64,000 bases of DNA from Rhodalgimonas zhirmunskyi (GTDB lineage: Bacteria > Pseudomonadota > Alphaproteobacteria > Rhodobacterales > Rhodobacteraceae), in assembly GCA_030848925.1 (NCBI GenBank), contig JANFFA010000001.1, forward strand, positions 682,001 through 746,000, read 5' to 3'. The notes beneath the pieces were generated by a model, which worked only from the letters and a program-made list of their open reading frames with translations, searched no databases and was not told the DNA's origin. The translations under genes were made by a program, and so were the position numbers. How positions within the stretch are numbered: the first letter of the stretch is position 1; the number at the start of each line of letters is the position of its first letter. Of this stretch, positions 45,173 to 52,943 are shown piece after piece.

Positions 45173-46723
45173 ATGACCGATGCCCTCCTGCAAACCCACT
45201 GGGACGTGATCGTCATCGGCACCGGCATCGGCGGCGGCACGGCTGGCCGCGCTCTGGCCGAGGCCGGCCTCAAAACCCTGTTCCTCGAAAAGGGCCCCGC
45301 CGGATACCGCGCTGAACGCACCGCCCTCAGTCACGAGGTTTTCCTCCCCGAAGCCCGCCTCACCCGCGGCTTCTGGCCCGGTCAGATCGTGGCACGACAA
45401 AACGGCACCGAGTCCCGCTTCTTCGGCCCCTTGGGCGCGGGCGTCGGCGGCTCTTCGGTGTTCTACGCTGCCACGCTAGAACGCCCCGAACCGCACGATC
45501 TCGACGACAGCCCCGAAAAGCCCCACCCCACCGGCGGCTGGCCCGTTTCCTTCGACGCCTTCGCGCCCTATATTGAGCGCGCCGAGCGGCTCTACCACAT
45601 CTCCGGCGATCCCCACGCCCCCGGTCAGGATCACCTCGCCCCGGCGCGCCCGCTGTCCCCCGCCGATCAACGCATCGCCGAAAGGCTCCGGCGCAACGGC
45701 CATGCGCCCTACGCGCTCCACTCCGCCATTCGCCATGTCGACGGCTGCCTCGGGTGCCTGGGCAAATGCCCCCTGCCGTGCAAGATGGACGGCCGCTCCG
45801 CCGGGGTCGAACCGGCGCTGGCCACCGGCAACGCCGCCCTGCTCGATCATTGCGACGTTACCCGCCTGCGCACCAGGGACGCACAGATCACCCAGATCGA
45901 GGCCCGCCACCACGGTCGCCCCGTCACCCTCACCGCCCGCCATGTCCTGCTGGCCGGCGGCGCGTTCGGCTCCCCCCGGCTTTGCCTCGCATCAACCAGC
46001 GAAGCGCACCCCAAGGGCCTCGCCAACAGCTCCGGCCTCGTCGGGCGCAACCTGATGTTTCACCTGAACGAGCTTTTCGCCCTCTGGCCCGGCACCTCCG
46101 ATCCCGCACCGTCCAAGGCCATCGGCCTGCGTGATCTCTACCACCTCAACGGTCAGCGCCTCGGCATGGTGCAGGCGATGGGCGTCTCCGCGTCTTATGG
46201 TGAAATCGCCTATTACCTGCGCACCCTGATCGACCGCTCCGCCCTGCGTCACATTCCGCTGGCAGGCGAACTTTCCCGCATCCCGGCGGCGGCGGCGGCA
46301 AAACTGCTCGGCAGTGCCAAGATCTTCGTCGGCCTGCTCGAAGATATGCCCTACGCCGAAAACCGCGTCCTGCCGCCCGACCCCGGCTCCGACGACATCG
46401 CCTTCACCTATACCCTGCACCCCGAACTCGCCGCCCGGCGCCGCGCCTTCCGCCGCGCCATCTCGCGCGCCTTTCGGGGCCAGCGCCGCATGTTCCTCAA
46501 CCACGCCCCCGATCTCAACCACGGCCACCCCACGGGCACCATGCGCTTTGGCACCGATCCCGCCACCTCCGTGCTCACCCCGTGGGGGCGCGCGCATGAC
46601 CATCCCAATCTCTGGGTCGCCGACGCCGGGTTCATGCCCACCTCGATGGGCGTGAACCCCTCGCTTACCATCGCCGCGCAGGCCCTGCGCACCGCCGACG
46701 CCATCAAGGACTCCCTGACATGA
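45173..46723 (+). CDS. GMC-family oxidoreductase
   Basis: A 516-residue flavoprotein with an N-terminal FAD motif (DVIVIGTGIGGGTAGRALAEAG, GxGxxG), VLLAGGAFGSPRLCL and a C-terminal HPTGTMRFG segment, as in glucose-methanol-choline oxidoreductases. An unusual Cys-rich stretch (CLGCLGKCPLPC) near residue 198 is seen in a subset of the family. It would oxidise an alcohol, perhaps a sugar or a lipid-linked group in polysaccharide synthesis. The stop overlaps the following SDR gene by 4 bp, so the two are likely one functional pair. Confidence 0.85.
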   Translation: MTDALLQTHWDVIVIGTGIGGGTAGRALAEAGLKTLFLEKGPAGYRAERTALSHEVFLPEARLTRGFWPGQIVARQNGTESRFFGPLGAGVGGSSVFYAATLERPEPHDLDDSPEKPHPTGGWPVSFDAFAPYIERAERLYHISGDPHAPGQDHLAPARPLSPADQRIAERLRRNGHAPYALHSAIRHVDGCLGCLGKCPLPCKMDGRSAGVEPALATGNAALLDHCDVTRLRTRDAQITQIEARHHGRPVTLTARHVLLAGGAFGSPRLCLASTSEAHPKGLANSSGLVGRNLMFHLNELFALWPGTSDPAPSKAIGLRDLYHLNGQRLGMVQAMGVSASYGEIAYYLRTLIDRSALRHIPLAGELSRIPAAAAAKLLGSAKIFVGLLEDMPYAENRVLPPDPGSDDIAFTYTLHPELAARRRAFRRAISRAFRGQRRMFLNHAPDLNHGHPTGTMRFGTDPATSVLTPWGRAHDHPNLWVADAGFMPTSMGVNPSLTIAAQALRTADAIKDSLT

Positions 46724-47490
46724 GCCGCAACGACCCCCGCCTTCTCGCAGGCACCGCCATCGTCACCGGCGCAGGTGGCGGTCTGGGCCGCGCCATCACC
46801 ATCGAGCTGGCCCATCGCGGCCTGCATGTTGCTGCCCTTGGCCGCCACGCCGACACCCTGTCCGACACTGCCAGCGCCAATCCCGCGCACATCCATCCGA
46901 TCCCCTGCGACATCACCGATGAATCCGCCCTGCGTGCGGCGGTCAAACAGGCAAGCGACATCGCCCCGCTCACCCTGCTGATCAACAACGCCGCCACCTA
47001 CCCGCGCCGCGATTTCCTCGACGAAACACCGCAAAGCTTCCGCGCCACCATGGACGTGAACTTCACCGCCCTGATGACGGCCACCCATATCGCGCTGGAA
47101 ACCTTTGTCGAAACCGGCTTCGGGCGCATCCTCAACGTCGCCACCTTCGCCGACCTCAATCCCCTGCCCACCGCCAGCGCTTATTCCGTCTCCAAGGGCG
47201 CCGCGCGCCTCCTGACCCGCGCGCTCAAGGCCGATCTGGCCGACCGCTTCCCCGAGATCGTCATCACCGACTGGATGCCCGGCATGCTCGCCACATCGAT
47301 GGGCCTTCCCGATGGCCTGCCCCCGGAAGTCTCTGCCAAATGGGGCGCCGACCTTGCCCTCTGGCACGACCCCACGCTCACCGGCGCCACCTTCGAACAG
47401 GATCACGAAATCCTCCCCCCCCGTGGCCTCAAGCGTAAATTGAAAGACGCCCTCCTGCTGCGCCGCCCCAAACCGCGCCAGCTCACCTAA
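46720..47490 (+). CDS. Short-chain dehydrogenase/reductase
   Basis: A 256-residue SDR with TGAGGGLG near residue 17, NNAATYP, and YSVSKGA as the Tyr/Lys pair. An Arg-His after beta-2 (GRHAD) suggests NADP(H). It is translationally coupled to the GMC oxidoreductase, which suggests consecutive oxidation and reduction of one substrate, such as inversion of a hydroxyl. The C-terminus is basic (KRKLKDALLLRRPKPRQ). Substrate unknown. Confidence 0.85.
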   Translation: MSRNDPRLLAGTAIVTGAGGGLGRAITIELAHRGLHVAALGRHADTLSDTASANPAHIHPIPCDITDESALRAAVKQASDIAPLTLLINNAATYPRRDFLDETPQSFRATMDVNFTALMTATHIALETFVETGFGRILNVATFADLNPLPTASAYSVSKGAARLLTRALKADLADRFPEIVITDWMPGMLATSMGLPDGLPPEVSAKWGADLALWHDPTLTGATFEQDHEILPPRGLKRKLKDALLLRRPKPRQLT

Positions 47491-47505
47491 GCCCTTTCAT
47501 TTTTC

Positions 47506-47573
47506 CAGAAATACTCCGGGGGTGTGGGGGCAGCGCCCCCACGTGGTCGTGTGTGTGGGGGCAGCGCCCCCAC
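47506..47573. repeat. GC-rich dispersed palindrome, copy C, with doubled hairpin
   Basis: CCAGAAATACTCCGGGGG leads into two identical hairpins, GTGGGGGC-AGC-GCCCCCAC, at 47524-47542 and 47555-47573. It lies between the convergent SDR and WecG/TagA-like genes and could act as a bidirectional terminator. The related start CCAGAAATAC also occurs alone near 42042-42051. Confidence 0.65.
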
Positions 47574-47599
47574 GAACCGCGGGCCAAAAACCCCGCCCT

Positions 47600-48358
47600 T
47601 CAGCGTCCGCGCAACCGCATCCCCAGCGCACGCCCCATGTGCCCCGGCAAGATCACTGCGCATTTCGCATAGCGCGGCACCATCCGCGCGGGCGAGGACA
47701 GCATCCGCCACGCCCATTCCATCGCGATCATCCGCACCCAGCGCGGCGCGCGCACTTGGGTGCCTGCCAGAAAATCCAACCCCGCCCCGATCGAGGCAAA
47801 GCCGACTCCCGGCAACCGCGCACGCCCGCGCGCCGCGAACAACTCCTGCTTGGGCGCCCCAAGCGCAAGGAACACCATCCGCGCGCCCGCCTCTTCCAAC
47901 GCCGCGAATACCGCCTCGGCGCTTTCGCCCTCGGGATCGAATCCCATCGGCGGGGCCACCTTGGCCACGATGTTCAGCCCCGGCACCTTGCCCCGCATCG
48001 CCTCCGCCGCCGCCTCTAGCGCCGCCTCGGTCGACCCGACAAGCCCCACCGGAACGCCCTCTTCCGCCGCCAGCCACGTCAGCGGCAAGACCATGTCCGA
48101 GCCCGGCACAAGCTCCACCCCCTGCCCGGCCAGCTTCGAGAGCCAAACGATCGGGTTGCCATCGGCCACGACAAGATCCTGTGCCTGATAAGCCCGCAGA
48201 AACGCGCCCCCCTCCTGCAACTTCACAAGGTGGTCAAGGTTGATCGTCGCCAGCGCGAATCCTTCGCCCGCGCGAAACCGCGACCGCGCCTCCGCCAGCA
48301 GCGCAGCCCGGTTTTTCACGTTCACCAAGATCGTTTCTTCGCCAAAATGAAATTCCAT
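47600..48358 (-). CDS. WecG/TagA/CpsF-family glycosyltransferase
   Basis: A 252-residue GT26-type protein with the family pattern ATINLDHLVKL, VVADGNPIVWLSKLAG and a later VELVPGSDMVLPL, then FLALGAPKQELF and GASLDFLAG-like (GAGLDFLAG). GT26 enzymes add an N-acetylmannosaminuronate or similar sugar to lipid-linked GlcNAc during cell-surface polysaccharide assembly. It is on the opposite strand to the rest of the glycan genes. The C-terminus is Arg-rich, fitting peripheral membrane binding. Confidence 0.88.
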   Translation of the reverse strand: MEFHFGEETILVNVKNRAALLAEARSRFRAGEGFALATINLDHLVKLQEGGAFLRAYQAQDLVVADGNPIVWLSKLAGQGVELVPGSDMVLPLTWLAAEEGVPVGLVGSTEAALEAAAEAMRGKVPGLNIVAKVAPPMGFDPEGESAEAVFAALEEAGARMVFLALGAPKQELFAARGRARLPGVGFASIGAGLDFLAGTQVRAPRWVRMIAMEWAWRMLSSPARMVPRYAKCAVILPGHMGRALGMRLRGR

Positions 48359-48617
48359 AAGCCTAACTTACCCGCCGATCTGGATTTGTCGCGTCTACTC
48401 ATGTCAGATAAGTCCGCTAAGGGACAGAGGACCATCTTCCGTACCCATAAGCCTAAAATTTGACAATTTTCTGTGTTCTGGAGGTCACCGAGTAGACGAT
48501 GAAACAGGCCTGTCCGATGGCAATTCGCGCCCAACCCGCCCCCCGGCCCCGATGCCGGGCCAATCGGCCTTGGCTATTGCCTGTGCCGATGCGTCTTCTT
48601 GCGTGCGGGGTGCGCCG
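48359..48617. other. Divergent regulatory region between wecG-like and oxidoreductase genes
   Basis: A 259-bp stretch without a gene. It contains the inverted repeat AAAATT-TGAC-AATTTT (48455-48470), inside which TTGACA (48460-48465) is a perfect -35 hexamer, though no good -10 follows at 17 bp. AATTTTCTGT (48465-48474) recurs at 55081-55090 before the CpsD-like gene. Confidence 0.4.
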
Positions 48618-49760
48618 ATGAAGGCCGTTGTCATCGTCGGCTGCGGCTTTGTTGCCGATCTCTACATGACCGGGCTTGCCACCTTTCCCGGCATTCGGAT
48701 CCTCGGGGCCTATGACCGCGATGTCGATCGGATGCGCGCCTTCACCGCGTTTCACGACCTGCGCAGCTTCGACACCCTCGACGAAGCGATCATGGCGCTG
48801 CCCGAAACCGGCGTTCTTCTCAATCTGACCAACCCTGCCAGTCACGGCGCAATTAATCGCGCCGCGCTCGAAGCGGGCAAACATGTGTTTTGCGAAAAAC
48901 CCATGACGCTCGACCCGGACGAGGCCTTTGACCTTGCCCGACTGGCGCGCGAACGGGGCCTGCAACTGGCCTCGGCGCCCTCCTCGGTGCTGGGTGAGGC
49001 CGCCCAGGTGCTGATCAGCTCGCTCCACAAGAAAGTCGCCGGTCCCGCCCGCCTGATCTACGCAGAGCTTGACGACGGCTTCATTCCACAGGCTCCGCTT
49101 GAAAGCTGGATCTCCGCCTCGGGCGCGCCTTGGCCCTACGCGGACGAATTCCGCACCGGCTGCACCCTTGAACATGCGGGCTATTACCTGTCGTGGCTGA
49201 TCGCGGCCTTCGGCTCTGTCACCCGCGTCATTGCCGCCACGGCCGAAACCCTGCCCGACAAGCGTGGCATCTCGGGCACGCCGGATTTTTCCGTTGCCAC
49301 GCTGTTCTTTGAAAACGGCCCGCCCGCGCGCCTCACCTGTTCGATCACAGCGCCGCATGATCACCGCCTGCGCGTGATCGGCGATGGCGGGTATCTCGAA
49401 GTCAAAGAAGCATGGAACAACGCCGCCCCCGTGCGGTTTCACCGCCGCCTGCGTATCCGCCGCCGCCTGCTCGAAAGCCCCTTTGGCAAGCGCCTGCGCC
49501 CCGGCGGTGCCGCGGGCAGCACCGCGGGTGGTGAAAAGGGCGCGACCCATCCCAAGGTCAAACGCACCGGTGCGGCGGCGATGAACTTTGCCCTCGGCCC
49601 TGCCGAAATGCTCGATGCCATCGCCGCGCATCGCAACAGCCGCATTGCGGGCGATTTCGCCCTGCACCTCACGGAAGTCACGCTCGCGATTCAGTCTGGC
49701 GCGCCCCTGACTGAAATCCGCTCGCGCTGCGTCCCGATGGAATTGATGCCATGGGCGTGA
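48618..49760 (+). CDS. Gfo/Idh/MocA-family oxidoreductase
   Basis: A 380-residue protein with an N-terminal NAD(P) domain (VIVGCGFVADLYMTGL) and the EKP motif (HVFCEKPMTLD) near residue 95 that carries the catalytic Lys. The family oxidises or reduces sugars. ATG 48618 aligns the Rossmann motif at residue 4-9; the longer frame adds 22 unrelated residues. Residues 265-320 (HRRLRIRRRLLESPFGKRLR) are strongly basic. It overlaps the epimerase gene by 10 bp, so the two are coupled. Confidence 0.87.
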   Translation: MKAVVIVGCGFVADLYMTGLATFPGIRILGAYDRDVDRMRAFTAFHDLRSFDTLDEAIMALPETGVLLNLTNPASHGAINRAALEAGKHVFCEKPMTLDPDEAFDLARLARERGLQLASAPSSVLGEAAQVLISSLHKKVAGPARLIYAELDDGFIPQAPLESWISASGAPWPYADEFRTGCTLEHAGYYLSWLIAAFGSVTRVIAATAETLPDKRGISGTPDFSVATLFFENGPPARLTCSITAPHDHRLRVIGDGGYLEVKEAWNNAAPVRFHRRLRIRRRLLESPFGKRLRPGGAAGSTAGGEKGATHPKVKRTGAAAMNFALGPAEMLDAIAAHRNSRIAGDFALHLTEVTLAIQSGAPLTEIRSRCVPMELMPWA

Positions 49761-50695
49761 TCGCGATCACCGGCGCGCGCGGCTTCCTTGGCCGTGCCAC
49801 CGTCGCCGCGGCCCTTGCGCGCGGCCATGACGTGATCGCACTCAGCCGGGGCAAGGGCGCACCGCTTCCCGATCAGGTCGCCGATATCCCCCTCGACCTC
49901 GCCGATCCCACCGCCCCGCTCAGCGACGTGCTGCACAGTTGCGATGCCGTGATCCATACCGCCGCCGCGATGAGCGGCGATCCTATCCTCTGGCAGCGCG
50001 ACACGATCAAAGCCACCAGCAACCTGCTCACCGCCCTGTCGAAGCTTTCGCCAAAGCCCCGCCTCGTGCTGGTCAGCTCCATCGCCGTCTACGACGCCAC
50101 GGCCACGCAGATCACCGAAACCACCCCGCTAGAGCCATACCCGGACGCGCGCGATGGCTACACCCGCTCGAAACTGGCGCAAGAAGCGCTTCTCGCGAAC
50201 TACGCGGGCGAAGTCTGGATCGCCCGTCCCGGCGCGATCTATGGCCCCGGACGGCTCTGGAACGCCCATATCGGCCTGCACCTCGGCCCGCTATTGCTCC
50301 GGCTCGGCAACCGGGGCGAAATCCCCCTCGCCGGGATTGCCCCCACCGCCCAAGCCCTCGTCACCATGGCCGAAACCGCGCCCGAACAAAGCCCCCGCGC
50401 GGTCAACCTTGTCGATACAGACCTGCCCGACCGCCCCCGCTTCCTCGCCGCCCTCGGCCCCGCCGCACCGCGGATGACCGTCCCGCTCTCGTGGCGTGTC
50501 CTGATGCCGCTCGCCCGTCTCGCCGCGCGCATCCCCGGCCTCGCCCCGCGCCTGCCCGGCCTATTGCAACCGCGTACACTGGCCTTCCGCATGGCCCCGA
50601 AATCCTTCCCCGCCGCCCGCGCACAGGCGGAGCTTGACTGGCCCAGCACCCACTTCGAGACCGCCCTCCAAACCGCACAGGAGGGCCCGGCATGA
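49751..50695 (+). CDS. NAD-dependent epimerase/dehydratase
   Basis: A 314-residue extended SDR with ITGARGFLGRATV at the N-terminus, an SS(I)AV stretch with the catalytic Ser, and YTRSK for the Tyr/Lys pair. The family modifies nucleotide sugars. It overlaps the Gfo/Idh gene at its start and the glycosyltransferase gene by 4 bp at its end. Its sequence is related to the second half of the fused protein at 52944-55034 (GTGFIG / RGFLG, and the RGK segment), suggesting a common origin. Confidence 0.87.
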   Translation: MGVIAITGARGFLGRATVAAALARGHDVIALSRGKGAPLPDQVADIPLDLADPTAPLSDVLHSCDAVIHTAAAMSGDPILWQRDTIKATSNLLTALSKLSPKPRLVLVSSIAVYDATATQITETTPLEPYPDARDGYTRSKLAQEALLANYAGEVWIARPGAIYGPGRLWNAHIGLHLGPLLLRLGNRGEIPLAGIAPTAQALVTMAETAPEQSPRAVNLVDTDLPDRPRFLAALGPAAPRMTVPLSWRVLMPLARLAARIPGLAPRLPGLLQPRTLAFRMAPKSFPAARAQAELDWPSTHFETALQTAQEGPA

Positions 50696-51954
50696 GCTTG
50701 CGCATCGCCTATCTCACCGGCGAATACCCCCGCGCCACAGACACCTTCATCCAGCGCGAGGTCACAGCCCTGCGCGCCCACGGGGTCGAGGTCGAAACCT
50801 GCTCGATCCGCCGCACCGGCGCCGAACATCACGTCGGCCCCGAACAACAGCGCGAAGCCGCCAACACCTTCCACGTGCTCGAAGCGGCCAAGCGCCCCGC
50901 CACGCTGCTCAAGGCCCACGCCCGCGCCCTCACGCGCCACCCCGCCCGCTATCTCAGGGCGCTGCGCCTTGCGTGGAAAACCTCCCCCGGCGGCATCCGC
51001 GCCACGCTCTACCAGCTAATCTATTTCGCCGAGGCCGCCGTTCTGGCCCAACGGTTGCAAGACACCGGTGCAAAGCACCTGCACAACCACATCGCCAAAA
51101 GCTCCTGCACCGTCGCCATGCTCGCCTCCGAACTCTCGGGCATCCCCTACAGCTTCACGCTGCACGGCCCCGACATCTTTTTCGAACCGATCCACTGGCG
51201 CCTTGACGAAAAGATCAAGCGCGCCACCTTCGTCGCCTGCATCTCGGAATTCTGCCGCTCACAGGCGATGGCCTTCTCCCCGCCCGAACACTGGCAAAAA
51301 CTGCACATCATCCACTGCGGCGTCGATCCCGCCCGCTACGATTACCCCACCGAGCGCGCCAAGCGCGAAAAGCCTCAACTCCTTTTCGTTGGCCGCATCG
51401 CCGCCGTCAAAGGCCTGCCCATTCTGCTCGACGCGCTGCCACAGATAACCACCGGCCCGCTCGCCCTCGCCGTGATCGGTGACGGCCCCGACCGCGCCCT
51501 GATCGAGGCGCAGGCCCGCACCCTGCCGCCCGAAATCACCGTCGATTTCATGGGCTACCGCTCGCAATCCGACGTCGCCGCCATGCTGGGCGAGGTCGAC
51601 ATGCTGGTCCTGCCCTCCTTCGCCGAAGGCGTCCCCGTCGTCCTGATGGAGGCGATGGCCGCGCGCCTACCCGTCGTCACCACCCGCATCGCCGGCATCC
51701 CCGAACTGATCACCGATGGCACCCACGGCCACCTCGTCCCGCCCGGCGACACAACCGCACTGGCCCACGCCATCGCCGATCTGATAGACTACCCCGACAA
51801 GGCCGCCGAGATGGGCCGCCGGGGCCGCGAAAAAGTGCAGGCCGAGTTCGACAGCCATGCCGAGGCCGCCCGCCTCGCCCACCTTTTCCACGCCTACGCC
51901 CAAGGCAAAACGCCCCCCAAACGCCCCGCAAACCACCCCGAGGCGCAGCCATGA
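50692..51954 (+). CDS. Glycosyltransferase family 4
   Basis: A 420-residue GT-B enzyme. The N-terminal domain has LTGEYPRATDTFIQREV and HGPDIFFEPIHW, and the C-terminal nucleotide-sugar domain has LLFVGRIAAVKGLPILLDAL and the EGVPVVLMEAMAARLPVV region (EX7E type) used by retaining family 4 enzymes. It should add a sugar to a lipid-linked chain at the cytoplasmic membrane. ATGA overlaps join it to both neighbours. Confidence 0.92.
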   Translation: MSLRIAYLTGEYPRATDTFIQREVTALRAHGVEVETCSIRRTGAEHHVGPEQQREAANTFHVLEAAKRPATLLKAHARALTRHPARYLRALRLAWKTSPGGIRATLYQLIYFAEAAVLAQRLQDTGAKHLHNHIAKSSCTVAMLASELSGIPYSFTLHGPDIFFEPIHWRLDEKIKRATFVACISEFCRSQAMAFSPPEHWQKLHIIHCGVDPARYDYPTERAKREKPQLLFVGRIAAVKGLPILLDALPQITTGPLALAVIGDGPDRALIEAQARTLPPEITVDFMGYRSQSDVAAMLGEVDMLVLPSFAEGVPVVLMEAMAARLPVVTTRIAGIPELITDGTHGHLVPPGDTTALAHAIADLIDYPDKAAEMGRRGREKVQAEFDSHAEAARLAHLFHAYAQGKTPPKRPANHPEAQP

Positions 51955-52928
51955 CCAACTCCACCATCGCCGCCGTCATCATCGGGCGCAACGAGGGCCT
52001 GCGCCTCGTCAATTGCCTCGCCTCGATGCAGGGCGAGGCCAGCCGCATCGTCTATGTCGATTCCGGCTCCACCGATGGCTCGGTCGAGGCCGCCCGCGCA
52101 GCGGGGGCCGAGGTGGTGATCCTTGACACCGCCACGCCCTTCACCGCCGCGCGCGCGCGCAATGCGGGCTTCGATGCGCTGGTCAGCGGTGATATGCCCC
52201 CCGATTACGTGCAATTCGTCGACGGCGACTGTACGCTCGAACCGGGTTGGCTCACCCATGCCGCCCGCGCCTTGGACGAGACGCCGGATATCGGCATCAT
52301 CACCGGCTGGCGCTCTGAAATTCACCCGAAAGCCAGCGTTTACAACGCCATGTGCGATTTCGAATGGCACCGCCCCGCTGGCGATATCGAGGCCTGCGGC
52401 GGCGACATGATGGTGCGCCGCGCGCTCTTTGCACAGCTGGGCGGCTTCAACCCGCAAGTGATCGCCGCCGAGGATGATGAATTCTGCGTCCGCGTCCGCA
52501 AGGCGGGCCAGCGTGTTCACCGCCTGCCCATCCCGATGACGCATCACGACGCCGCCATGACCCGGTTTTCCCAATGGTGGCAACGCGCCATTCGCTCGGG
52601 CCACGGCTTCGCGCAGGTGGGCGATCTGCATCCCAGCCATTTCGTCAAAGAGCGCCGCCGCGTCTGGCTCTACGGCGCGGTGCTGCCGTTCCTCGCCATC
52701 GTCGGCGCGGTGCTGTCATGGCCGCTTCTTCTGGGCGTGCTGGCGCTCTATACTGTCTCCTATGCACGCACGGTGCGCGGGTTGATGCAGGCTGGCCTGC
52801 CGCTCTTTGAGGCCGCACATCAATCGGTCTTCCTGTTTCTGTCCAAGTTCCCCAACCTGATCGGCCTCAGCCGCTATTGGAAGCGCAAACGGCGCGGGTG
52901 GGACATGGAAATTATCGAGTATAAATAA
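51951..52928 (+). CDS. Glycosyltransferase family 2
   Basis: A 325-residue GT-A enzyme with AAVIIGRNEGLRLVNCL, the metal-binding FVDGDC (DxD-type), ACGGDMMVRR and AAEDDEFCVRVRKAG motifs. A C-terminal hydrophobic segment (LPFLAIVGAVLSWPLLLGVLALYT) anchors it to the membrane. It probably extends or initiates the repeat unit. The gene overlaps the family 4 transferase gene by 4 bp. Confidence 0.92.
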   Translation: MTNSTIAAVIIGRNEGLRLVNCLASMQGEASRIVYVDSGSTDGSVEAARAAGAEVVILDTATPFTAARARNAGFDALVSGDMPPDYVQFVDGDCTLEPGWLTHAARALDETPDIGIITGWRSEIHPKASVYNAMCDFEWHRPAGDIEACGGDMMVRRALFAQLGGFNPQVIAAEDDEFCVRVRKAGQRVHRLPIPMTHHDAAMTRFSQWWQRAIRSGHGFAQVGDLHPSHFVKERRRVWLYGAVLPFLAIVGAVLSWPLLLGVLALYTVSYARTVRGLMQAGLPLFEAAHQSVFLFLSKFPNLIGLSRYWKRKRRGWDMEIIEYK

Positions 52929-52943
52929 AAGGTTCAAAGGCAT

